25,731 nucleotides of DNA. Origin: a virus. A model generated the notes under the pieces. It was given only the letters and a program-made list of their open reading frames with translations, was not told the origin of the DNA and ran no database searches. The position numbers and the translations under genes are program-made. Location: the IMG/VR virus record IMGVR_UViG_3300028024_000178, positions 1 through 25,731 of that record; one strand, 5' to 3'. Within the stretch, counting starts at the first letter, position 1, and each line of letters starts with the position of its first letter. Shown one piece after another: positions 14,954 through 22,153 of this stretch.

Positions 14954-15498
14954 GCGGCCTCTTCACGCGCTACATGAAGGTGATGAGAGATAACATCGAA
15001 AATCTTCTTCGGAGGTTGATCAAGGAATTGAGCGTGAATTTTTAAAGAGTGCTTCGAAAAATCTCCAGGAAAGATGAAACGTGCCGATATGCTGTTACGT
15101 TTGTACCGAATATTCGGATCTATTTTCAGAGATACAAAGCGAAATGTTAGCAACAGATTCTCAAACACTTCCCAATAATCGACCTCCTTGACCATGTTCC
15201 AGGGAATGGTTTGGGGGTTTTGGAACGAGCTGTAAAATCCGTCTCTGTTAATTCTGATGACGTCCCCTGAGTAACATGCTTTAGCCAAACTTGACGATAG
15301 TGCGAGCAAAGCGACCGCGCACATACAAATCATTAGAATCGTTATGAGGTCATATCCGCGTTCCTTCAGCGTCGATTGAGTAAAAAAAACAGTAATTGCA
15401 AATGTCATCGCAAAAAGAAGTGCGTAAAATGCCAAAAATTTTCGATTGATTTTTACGACCAGCTCTTCATCGACTGAACCTGCTCCTTCGGTGTCCAT
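14926..15498 (-). CDS. Low-GC membrane protein with PH-like domain, possible immunity protein
   Basis: This 190-residue protein lies antisense after the chaperone. The frame extends upstream to 15681, but ATG at 15498 with GGAG 8 bases before it is the clear start. Two membrane segments are visible, at residues about 21-40 (FLAFYALLFAMTFAITVFFT) and 51-70 (LITILMICMCAVALLALSSS). Then comes a beta-rich domain: DVIRINRDGFYSSF, TIPWNMVKEVDYWE and RFVSLKIDPNIRY. The layout (two helices then an 'I-x-x-x-G-x...x-I-P-W-x-x-I' PH-like domain) recalls the STM3941 family, a membrane group of unknown function. GC is low: 46 of 120 bases at 15061-15180, against 37 of 60 in a coat segment, a sign of recent acquisition. 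Its last residues are encoded by the antisense of the chaperone end. Confidence 0.65.
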   Translation of the reverse strand: MDTEGAGSVDEELVVKINRKFLAFYALLFAMTFAITVFFTQSTLKERGYDLITILMICMCAVALLALSSSLAKACYSGDVIRINRDGFYSSFQNPQTIPWNMVKEVDYWEVFENLLLTFRFVSLKIDPNIRYKRNSISARFIFPGDFSKHSLKIHAQFLDQPPKKIFDVISHHLHVAREEAAQGRHHAIS

Positions 15499-15668
15499 AT
15501 GAATTCTCCGAATCCCGCGGTCGCGGCGGTCTATTGGAAATAGAGGATATACAATCCTGGACTCTCCCCTACCAGAAGAATCGATACATAACAAGAACGT
15601 CTGTGACGATTGCGAGTGCCGCGACCTGGGCGGCCTGCCCCGTTCAGCCCAGTACGAGGAGCGTGACG
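15499..15668 (+). promoter_or_regulatory. Divergent intergenic region with small palindrome
   Basis: This AT-richer 170-base stretch separates two diverging genes and should hold promoters for one or both. A 13-base inverted repeat, CTATT-GGA-AATAG, lies at 15531-15543 and could be an operator. A TATACA element at 15548-15553 resembles a -10 box for rightward transcription, but no good -35 is evident. These are weak signals on their own. Confidence 0.25.
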
Positions 15669-17084
15669 ATGGCTGAAACAAATGGACCGCGCGGCGAAGA
15701 GGATAAGGGACCAGTCGGAAACGCGATCGAGAACATCGAGGAGTTCTTGAAAACCCATCCGAGCCTTTGGTTCGAGACGCCCAGGTCCGGCCTGATAGAG
15801 ACCGCCCATCACCTGCTCGCCCACCATCCCGGATTGGTCCTCAAAGCGGTGAAATTCGGTCCTAGCATGTTGCTTACGGGGGTCGGAACAGCGGTCGACG
15901 ATGTTGTCGAAGGGAAGCTCGACCCGTCAAAAAGGCTTTCCAGAGAAGAAATCGCGGAGCATGTGGCAATAAATCTCGGCACTTCCGTGGTCGCGGAGGC
16001 GCTTTTAGGTGCCGGTCTTGTGGTAGCTGCTTCGACAGTTGGACTTCCTGTGCTTGTTGGGGCTGTGGCCGCGGCTCTGATCGCTCCGACCGTTGGCGCG
16101 CTTGTCGGAGATTCAATATTTGATGATTTCGTCCGCCGCGCTCCCTCTCCTTCAGCCGCCGAGACGCCGACGTTGGAGATGAACCCGGATGCGCTGCACG
16201 ATCTTTCCATTCCAGGACCCCTATCGGGAGCCGAGCTAGATCAGTCCGCTCTGGCACCGTTTCTCGGAGAACCGCCGATATCGCAGGCCGACAATATGGG
16301 ATCGGGCATCGTCATCACGGTGTCCGGCGATGGCGCGGCGGGAGATTCCCCCGGCTTCGGCTCTCCCATGTCGAAGAGCGGGACAGGCGGCGGCTTCGGT
16401 GATGGCATGGCTGGAAGCGGCGCGAGGAGCGGTGATCAGTCGCGCCTGGCGCTCCCAAACGATGTTCCGCACGGAAGCTACGCGTTCACCCGCTTCATGC
16501 TCGATGGTCCCGATCCCGAGCCTGCATGGCTTCAGAATCTCCGCATGAACGGCTTGGACGGTGTCGACGGCTTTCCAGGCTTCGGCGACGGCAAGGCGCA
16601 GGTGCAGTTCGATGCCGTCCCCGCTCTGAAATCGCCTCGGGTGAACGGAGGCCGTCTGCTGCTCGGGCTCTCAGGTTCGGCATTTCCATCGCTGTCGAGG
16701 GGTTCTCCTGGTCCATCCGGAAGTTTCAATCTCGATCCTCTCGAGTTGCCGCGGCCGATGGCGGGCGAGCGCCTGTTCGAGAACGGGACGACGAGCTCCT
16801 TCCTCGACGCCCGGAGGGATGTCCTGCCGGATCTTTCTTTCGGGTCTGGCGAGTCGCCCGGCAGCGGCATCGCCGACCCGATTGGCATCGTCCGCATCAT
16901 CGCGGCGATCGATCAGCTCGGCGAGCGGCTGAGCGAACGGCCGGTCAACGCCTTCCTCGACGGCCGCGACGTGACCGACATCGTCAACCGCCACAATGCC
17001 CGAGGGAGCAACGGCCCGCTCGGGAGCACCAGCGCCTTCGATTCATCGGCCGGCTTCACGCCCTATGGCGCAAGGACGGAGTGA
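15669..17084 (+). CDS. Tape-measure-locus protein, short and atypical (hybrid or candidate effector)
   Basis: At the position of the tape measure is a 471-residue protein starting at ATG 15669 (ribosome site GAGGAG just upstream). The last ~65 residues, IVRIIAAIDQLGERLSERPVN then FLDGRDVTDIVNRHN and GSTSAFDSSAGF, look like the C-terminal tail of tape measures. The rest does not. Residues 1-100 are a helical, charged domain (ENIEEFLKTHPSLWFE; DDVVEGKLDPSKRLSREEIAEH). Residues 105-150 form a long Gly/Ala hydrophobic hairpin (LLGAGLVVAASTVGLPVLVG). Residues 155-400 are Gly/Ser/Pro-rich and apparently disordered (GFGSPMSKSGTGGGFGDG). Usual long coiled coils are absent. It may be a truncated tape measure whose front was replaced, or a pore-forming effector carried by the tail. 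The divergent membrane-protein gene next to it could be its immunity gene. Confidence 0.6.
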   Translation: MAETNGPRGEEDKGPVGNAIENIEEFLKTHPSLWFETPRSGLIETAHHLLAHHPGLVLKAVKFGPSMLLTGVGTAVDDVVEGKLDPSKRLSREEIAEHVAINLGTSVVAEALLGAGLVVAASTVGLPVLVGAVAAALIAPTVGALVGDSIFDDFVRRAPSPSAAETPTLEMNPDALHDLSIPGPLSGAELDQSALAPFLGEPPISQADNMGSGIVITVSGDGAAGDSPGFGSPMSKSGTGGGFGDGMAGSGARSGDQSRLALPNDVPHGSYAFTRFMLDGPDPEPAWLQNLRMNGLDGVDGFPGFGDGKAQVQFDAVPALKSPRVNGGRLLLGLSGSAFPSLSRGSPGPSGSFNLDPLELPRPMAGERLFENGTTSSFLDARRDVLPDLSFGSGESPGSGIADPIGIVRIIAAIDQLGERLSERPVNAFLDGRDVTDIVNRHNARGSNGPLGSTSAFDSSAGFTPYGARTE

Positions 17085-17086
17085 TC

Positions 17087-17947
17087 ATGCCCGATTTTAC
17101 CGTCACGCTCGGCGGCTTCGCCTTCCAGAATTTCGAGGTACCGAACGAATTGCCGTTCGGCGGCGCGCAGGCCATCACGACCCACAAGCTGATCGGTGGC
17201 GGCCGCGTCATCGATGCGATGGGCCGCGACGATGCCAGGCTCGCTTGGTCCGGCACCTTCCTCTCGCCTGACGCCGATCTGCGCGCCCGCTCGCTCGACG
17301 CATTGCGCGTTGCCGGGGCGCCGTTGGCACTCGTCTGGAACGCCCATCGCTATCTGGTGGTGATCCAGAGCTTCAGCCCGGTCTATCGACGAGCGTCGGA
17401 AGTTCCTTACAGAATCGCTTGCGAGATCATCCAGGATCAGACCCAACCGGCCCTCGAACCGCCGGAATCACCGGATGCCGATTTTAACACCGGCCTGGCC
17501 GACGCCGGCGCCGCTCTTCCGGGAAACCAGGCGGTAACCGGCATCCAAGGGTTCATACAAAACGCCTCCCCGGCCGCGCAGATAGGTTTCGGCACCGTGC
17601 AGCAGGCGACGTCGACTTTGGCTTCAGTCGTTTCGCCGGGACTGGACACGGTACGTACCGTGCTCGGCGTCGCGGGGTCGATCGGCGGCGCCGGTGCGGC
17701 GCAGTTGAGCCAGATCTCCGGCGTGATCGCACAAGGCCAGACGGCTCTGACCCCGCTCGCCGATGCGCAAGACGGATTTTTAGGCTCGTTGCCGGCGTTG
17801 GGGGCCGTCGTGCCCGGTGCCACGCCCGCAGCAAATGCGGCGTCCATGATCATAGCGTCCGCTGCAGCCGCGCAGCTGCCGCAGTTGATCCAGGTCGGCA
17901 ATGCCCTGGCCAACATGGTCAAGGCGATTGGGAGGCAAGGACCATGA
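17087..17947 (+). CDS. Baseplate hub / tail protein, gpU-like N-terminus
   Basis: The 286-residue protein starts at ATG 17087, just past the upstream stop. Residues 1-125 form a beta-rich domain: LGGFAFQNFEVPNELPFGG, RVIDAMGRDDARLAWSGTFL, LDALRVAGAPLALVWN and YLVVIQSFSPVYRR. This is the layout of P2 gpU and related tube-baseplate proteins (a quality-matching 'G..W.G.f..' followed by 'G.p..L.w....y.vvi..f'). Residues 140-286 are Ala/Gly-rich and helical (TLASVVSPGLDTVRTVLGVAGS; AASMIIASAAAAQLPQL), an extension not present in gpU. The extension could line the tail lumen or contact the tape measure. Its stop overlaps the gpX-like gene. Confidence 0.65.
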   Translation: MPDFTVTLGGFAFQNFEVPNELPFGGAQAITTHKLIGGGRVIDAMGRDDARLAWSGTFLSPDADLRARSLDALRVAGAPLALVWNAHRYLVVIQSFSPVYRRASEVPYRIACEIIQDQTQPALEPPESPDADFNTGLADAGAALPGNQAVTGIQGFIQNASPAAQIGFGTVQQATSTLASVVSPGLDTVRTVLGVAGSIGGAGAAQLSQISGVIAQGQTALTPLADAQDGFLGSLPALGAVVPGATPAANAASMIIASAAAAQLPQLIQVGNALANMVKAIGRQGP

Positions 17948-18138
17948 GCAATCAGATCCAGGTCGCCGGCGCAGATCTGTTCAGGCTGGCCGTGCAATAT
18001 TATGGCGATGCGACGCAGTGGTATCGAATCGCCGCTGCCAACCAGCTTTTCGATCCCTTGGTTGCGGGACCGGCGACCTTGTCGATACCCGCTCCCTCGA
18101 CGCGGCCGACCAATGGAGGTGTCCTTGGCGGCGATTAG
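17944..18138 (+). CDS. Tail protein X-like LysM protein
   Basis: A 64-residue protein with a LysM-like motif: DLFRLAVQYYGDATQWYRIAAANQL then LVAGPATLSIP. This is the gpX family of P2 and relatives, a small baseplate protein that uses a LysM fold to join the hub to the tube. The start overlaps the previous stop (ATGA). Its end overlaps the beginning of the hub gene by 14 bases. Identification by motif plus position is firm. Confidence 0.85.
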   Translation: MSNQIQVAGADLFRLAVQYYGDATQWYRIAAANQLFDPLVAGPATLSIPAPSTRPTNGGVLGGD

Positions 18139-19264
18139 CCCTCTGGTACCGCCTGCAGCCAAGACGCTCCGCCAGCCGATCGCGGTCGTCCGGCTCGACG
18201 GCCAGGAACTCCAGGGCGTGCGCAGCGTCAAGGTCGCGAACAGCGCGCACCGCGCCGCCGATACTTTTGAGGTCAGGCTGGCCCTGCAGCAACAACCCTC
18301 GAACGCCGATTGGGCGGCGTGGGGTGGCCCGAACACGCGGAGCGAGATCGAAGTGCTGTTCGGCCTGGCCGACCCTGCGACCGGCCAGCGGGTGGCGCTG
18401 CAATCCGCGATCATCGGGCCGGTGGACAAGATCGAGGTCGAGCAGCCGGATAATCAGGTCGTCTTGTCCGGCCGCGACTATTCCGCCGTGCTGATCGACA
18501 CGCAGAGCTTCGAAAGCTTCGAGAACAAGCTGGCGAGCGAGGTCGCGACCCTCATCGCCGAGCGTCACGGGCTTACACCGAGGGTGACGGCCACGACCAC
18601 GCCGATAGGTCAATTCTCCGCACATGACAACGCCTATACCGGGGCGACGGTGCGTCAGAGCGAATGGGACCTGCTGACCCGGCTGGCGCAGGCCGAGAAT
18701 TTTGACGTGTTCGTTCGGGGCAGGACACTGTTCTTCCAGCCGCCGGCGGATCCTGCCGGACAACCTTATCCGCTCGGTTGGACTCCTGCCGCGGGTTTGG
18801 GCCTGGCGCCGCAGGCGAGCGTCAAGAATCTGCGGCTGACCCGGATGGTGCCGCTGACGCGAGACTTGATCGTCACCGTCACCTCGCATGCTTCGGCAAG
18901 CGGAACGGCGATCACTCAAACGGCGAGGTCCGCCCTCACGGGACCGTCGGCCGGCAGCGCGGCCATCGTCGGGCCGCAGCTCTATGTCGTGGACATTCCG
19001 GGCCTGACCGCGGCACAGGCGGCCGCCCGCGCACAAAAGCTGATCTCGGATTTCGGTCGGCACGAGCGGCTGGTCGACGTCGAGATGCCCGGTGATCCGC
19101 TGCTGACGATCGATTCGCCGCTTATCCTCTCCGGGACCGGGACGGGCTGGGATCAGAGCTATTTCATCGATCGCATCGAACGCGAGCTGTCGCTCGGACG
19201 AGGCTTCACCATGCATCTAAGCGCCAAGAATCGGTCCAACTCTGCCAGCGTCACCAGCGAATGA
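18125..19264 (+). CDS. Baseplate hub protein, gpD-like
   Basis: This corresponds to P2 gpD/T4 gp27-type hubs that connect spike and tube. Residues include PIAVVRLDGQELQGVRSVKV, a D-x-F-x-V-x-L strand (AADTFEVRLAL), IEVEQPDNQVVLSGRDYSAVLID and EWDLLTRLAQAENFDVFVRG. The last is the typical gpD motif (W..L..LA...g...fv..). The C-terminal domain ends with the L-x-x-G-x-x-T-M strand (SLGRGFTMHLSAK). A frame exists from 18002; three starts are possible: ATG 18113, GTG 18119 and TTG 18125. GGAGGT at 18115-18120 overlaps the first two and sits 4 bases before TTG, so I prefer TTG, giving 379 residues. The stop overlaps the spike start (ATGA). Confidence 0.85.
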   Translation: MAAISPLVPPAAKTLRQPIAVVRLDGQELQGVRSVKVANSAHRAADTFEVRLALQQQPSNADWAAWGGPNTRSEIEVLFGLADPATGQRVALQSAIIGPVDKIEVEQPDNQVVLSGRDYSAVLIDTQSFESFENKLASEVATLIAERHGLTPRVTATTTPIGQFSAHDNAYTGATVRQSEWDLLTRLAQAENFDVFVRGRTLFFQPPADPAGQPYPLGWTPAAGLGLAPQASVKNLRLTRMVPLTRDLIVTVTSHASASGTAITQTARSALTGPSAGSAAIVGPQLYVVDIPGLTAAQAAARAQKLISDFGRHERLVDVEMPGDPLLTIDSPLILSGTGTGWDQSYFIDRIERELSLGRGFTMHLSAKNRSNSASVTSE

Positions 19265-19869
19265 GCAATTCCAACGCGGTGCGACTTGCTGTCGAGCGGC
19301 TCAATGGGCTGCGCGCGCTGACCCGCTTCGGCATCGTCGACCGCTATGATCCGGCCACCTGCCGCGCCCGCGTGGTGCTGCAACCTTCGGCCAACGGCAC
19401 AACACCGATGACCGGCTATCTGCCGGTACTCACCCAGTGGCTTGGGAACGGCTGGGGTGCGGTGGCGCCGGTGCAGCAGGGCGATCAGGTGCTGGTCGTG
19501 TTCGCTCAAGACCATGCCGATAGCGGCGTCATCGTCGGCCGCCTGTTCGACGCGAAGCACGTGCCGCCGGTGCGCGCGGACGGAGAGCCGATACAAGCCG
19601 GTGAACTGGTGCTCGTGCATCGATCCGGATCGCGATTGGAGCTCACCAATGACGGAAAAGTGCTTGTCAGCGGCGATGCCGAGCTCGATCTGACCGCGCC
19701 GACCGTCACCATCACCGCCTCGACGATCAATCTGAGGGGCAATGTGGCCGTGACCGGCAATCTGACGGCCACGGGCGGTGTCACCGCCGGCCAGGGCGGC
19801 TCGGATCAGGTCACGGTGCAGCATCATGTCCATCCTTCGAACGGCGCGCCGCCGTCTGCCGGGAGCTGA
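19261..19869 (+). CDS. Baseplate spike protein, gpV-like
   Basis: The 202-residue protein is the membrane-piercing spike. The N-terminal OB-fold carries FGIVDRYDPATCRARVVL, TGYLPVLTQWLGNGWG and QQGDQVLVVFAQDHADSGVIVGRLF, matching gpV/gp45. Then follow repeating beta strands (LELTNDGKVLVSG, VTITASTINLRGNVAVTGN), the triple-stranded helix of the needle. The tip contains HHVH at residues 188-191 (VQHHVHPSNG). Known spike tips use H-x-H to bind an iron ion, so this is likely the sharpened end. It is complete and of normal length. Confidence 0.92.
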   Translation: MSNSNAVRLAVERLNGLRALTRFGIVDRYDPATCRARVVLQPSANGTTPMTGYLPVLTQWLGNGWGAVAPVQQGDQVLVVFAQDHADSGVIVGRLFDAKHVPPVRADGEPIQAGELVLVHRSGSRLELTNDGKVLVSGDAELDLTAPTVTITASTINLRGNVAVTGNLTATGGVTAGQGGSDQVTVQHHVHPSNGAPPSAGS

Positions 19870-19872
19870 GCC

Positions 19873-20244
19873 ATGTCCGACCTTGCCGATCTCGCGCATT
19901 TCTGGGGAGGCGATCTGACGCTCGGTCCCACGCAGAATTTGGCGCCGGTCTTCCGATCGGACCGGACCCTGCAGCGTATTCTCAGGCGCCTGCTCACCAA
20001 TCCGGGCGACTATATCTGGCAACCCGACTATGGCGCGGGATTGCCGGCCAAGATCGGTACCAACATCTCGGTGGGTGAGGTGACGGCGATCGTCACCGGC
20101 CAGATCGCGCTCGAGCCTTCGGTGGCACGGAATCCGGCGCCGCAAGTAACGGTGATGCAGATTTCCGGCGGCTTTTCGATCTCGGCAGTCATCTACGACA
20201 ATGCCGGTAACGGCACGCCGCTCGCCTTCAGCCTGACCGGCTGA
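19873..20244 (+). CDS. Baseplate wedge protein, gpW/gp25-like
   Basis: The 123-residue protein contains NPGDYIWQPDYGAGLPAKIG, the hallmark of the gp25/gpW family of baseplate wedges that also nucleate sheath assembly. A second part reads IALEPSVARNPAPQVTVMQI and SISAVIYDNAGNGTPLAFSL. The N-terminal 45 residues include a short helical arm (TLQRILRRLLTN). It begins 3 bases after the spike gene. Order spike, gp25, gpJ is the standard one. Confidence 0.88.
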   Translation: MSDLADLAHFWGGDLTLGPTQNLAPVFRSDRTLQRILRRLLTNPGDYIWQPDYGAGLPAKIGTNISVGEVTAIVTGQIALEPSVARNPAPQVTVMQISGGFSISAVIYDNAGNGTPLAFSLTG

Positions 20245-20275
20245 TTCCTTTCGACCTCGAATTCAAGGAGCGACC

Positions 20276-21415
20276 ATGGCCGTTTCGGGTCAGGGGTTCA
20301 GCACGTTCGTCGCCAACATGGTGTCGGCGGCGCGTGCCTCGGCGCAGGTGGCGCTCGATACTTCCGTTGGATCGATAGCGTTGGCCCTCATCCAAGCGGT
20401 CGCGGGCGCGTGCCTGTGGCTGCAGGCACTCGTGTTGCAGGTCCTGGCGCAATCCCGCGCCTCGACCAGCCAGGGAACGGACCTCGACAGCTGGTGCGCC
20501 GATTACGGCTTTGTCCGCCTGACGGCGACCTTCGCCGAGGGCCAGGCGACCTTCGCCAGGTTCCAGACGACGAACCAGGCGATCATTCCGGTCGGCGCGC
20601 TGATCGCCACGCAGGTCGGCGGCGTGCAGTTCGCGGTCACGGCGGACCCGACGAACCCGGCCTATAGCGCAAATGCGCTCGGGGCGGGACAAGGCGGCTT
20701 CGTCATCCCCGCTGGCACGAACTCGCTCGCCGTTCTAGCGACAGCCGTCGTTGCGGGAAGTGCCGGGAACATCGTGCCGGGCTCGCTCGCCGCTATCCTG
20801 CAGCCGATCTCGCAGGTGGATACGGTGACGAACCTGTCGAGTTTTGGCGGCGGGGCCGATCCCGAGAGCGACGCGGCGTTCCGGGCTCGGTTCCAGGCGT
20901 TCATCCTGCAGCTCTTCAAATCGACGCGGGCGGCGATCGTTTTTGCCGCGCAGTCCGTCCAGCCGGGGCTCACCGTTCAGGTGCTGGAGAACCAGACCTT
21001 CGCCGGTGCAACGGCGCCGGGCGGCTTCATCGTCATCGTCGATGATGGCTCGGGGGCGCCGCCACCAGGCCTGCTCTCGGCCGTTGGCGGTGCGATCGAT
21101 GCGGCGCGGGCATTGGGCGTAACCTTCTCCGTCATCGGCCCGACGATTGTGACTGCGAATGTCTCGATGACGTTGACCTCGATCGATACGACCCAGCACG
21201 CTGCAGATATCACTGCGGCGAAGACCGCCCTGACCGTCTTCCTCAACGCCGTTCCGCTCGGATCCGGCCTTGCCTATAGCCGGCTCGCGCAGATCGTCTA
21301 TGACGCGTCGTCCAATATCTCGAACGTGACGGCTGTGACCCTGAATGGCGGCACGGCGGACATCGCCGGCGTGGTCGACAAGGTCGTCAAAGCCGGCACT
21401 GTGGTGGTGTCTTGA
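20276..21415 (+). CDS. Baseplate J-like wedge protein
   Basis: The 379-residue protein is the baseplate J/Mu gp47 family. It has an N-terminal helical domain with QSRASTSQGTDLDSWCADYGF, an Ig-like strand block ATFARFQTTNQAIIPVGALIAT, then SAGNIVPGSLAAILQPISQVDTVTNLSSFGGGADPESDAAFRARF, here quoted by its start and end residues about 161-205. These are diagnostic: a '.G..N.......' turn, a 'V.N...f.GG.d.Esd..fr.R' motif. A ribosome site AAGGAG precedes the start. The stop overlaps the alternative start of the next frame by a few bases. Confidence 0.93.
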   Translation: MAVSGQGFSTFVANMVSAARASAQVALDTSVGSIALALIQAVAGACLWLQALVLQVLAQSRASTSQGTDLDSWCADYGFVRLTATFAEGQATFARFQTTNQAIIPVGALIATQVGGVQFAVTADPTNPAYSANALGAGQGGFVIPAGTNSLAVLATAVVAGSAGNIVPGSLAAILQPISQVDTVTNLSSFGGGADPESDAAFRARFQAFILQLFKSTRAAIVFAAQSVQPGLTVQVLENQTFAGATAPGGFIVIVDDGSGAPPPGLLSAVGGAIDAARALGVTFSVIGPTIVTANVSMTLTSIDTTQHAADITAAKTALTVFLNAVPLGSGLAYSRLAQIVYDASSNISNVTAVTLNGGTADIAGVVDKVVKAGTVVVS

Positions 21416-21417
21416 TC

Positions 21418-22128
21418 ATGGCGACCGGAGACCCTCGAGACATCGCCGCTCGCCTCGCCCGTTGGCTGCCGGCCAGATGGTTTGCCGACACCGGCTCCGT
21501 TCTCACGGCCGTGCTTGCGGGCTTCGCCTCGGGCCTATCGCTGACCAACGGCATGGTGCGCTACGCGGCTCTGCAGGTGCGGATAGCAACAGCTTCGGAC
21601 GGTTTCCTCGACCTGATCTCGGGAGATTTCTTCGGCGGCCGGATGCCGCGCGGCTTCGCCGAAACGGATGCCTCGTTTCGTACCAGAATACAGGCAGAGA
21701 TCTTTCGGCCACGGGGCACGCGTGCCGCGGTCGTGAAAGCGTTGCGGGATCTGACGGGCCGGCCGCCGGTCATATTCGAGCCATCGCGACCGGCGGATAC
21801 CGGCGCCTACAATGTCGGCGCCTCGCTCGGCTATGGCACGGCCGGCGCCTATGGTTCGCTGGCATTGCCGGACCAGTCCTTCGTCGTGGCGTTCCGGCCG
21901 ATCGGCGTGCCCGGCCTGCCAAATGTTGCGCCTTACGGCGTGGTGAATGGCGTGGGGGCGGGGGCCGTCGGTCGGGCCGGCGTATCGCCGGGCTCAGTGG
22001 TGGGCGGCACCGCAGAATATGCCAACCTCGACGACGTGCCTGGCACCGTCACGGACACTGAAATCTACGCCGCGATCAACTCGGTGCGTGCCGCCGGCAC
22101 CGTCATCTGGGTACGCGTCTCGAACTGA
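21418..22128 (+). CDS. Baseplate wedge / tail protein gpI-like
   Basis: This 236-residue protein follows gpJ as gpI (Mu gp48) does in most contractile phages. It contains LARWLPARWFADTGSVLTAVLAG, ASDGFLDLISGDFFGG and a typical ESDxSFRxRI-like motif (ETDASFRTRIQAEIF). The C-terminal half is Gly/Ala/Tyr-rich and beta-like (YNVGASLGYGTAGAYGSLALP; FVVAFRPIGVPG). The frame is open from TTG 21412, which lies inside the previous stop; ATG 21418 is preferred. The likely job is to connect the wedge to the fibre, which is encoded next. Sequence match to known gpI is loose, so the call rests partly on order. Confidence 0.7.
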   Translation: MATGDPRDIAARLARWLPARWFADTGSVLTAVLAGFASGLSLTNGMVRYAALQVRIATASDGFLDLISGDFFGGRMPRGFAETDASFRTRIQAEIFRPRGTRAAVVKALRDLTGRPPVIFEPSRPADTGAYNVGASLGYGTAGAYGSLALPDQSFVVAFRPIGVPGLPNVAPYGVVNGVGAGAVGRAGVSPGSVVGGTAEYANLDDVPGTVTDTEIYAAINSVRAAGTVIWVRVSN

Positions 22129-22153
22129 CGCCCCTTTACCATTGGAGATCTTC

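Noticed and set aside
14815-15045. 76-codon + frame after the chaperone
   Set aside because: Arg-rich shadow of the -1 frame extension; the real continuation is in the -1 frame.
16526-17086. Upstream extension of the gpU-like gene frame
   Set aside because: Translation is Arg-rich and overlaps the preceding gene; the ATG at 17087 begins a normal domain.
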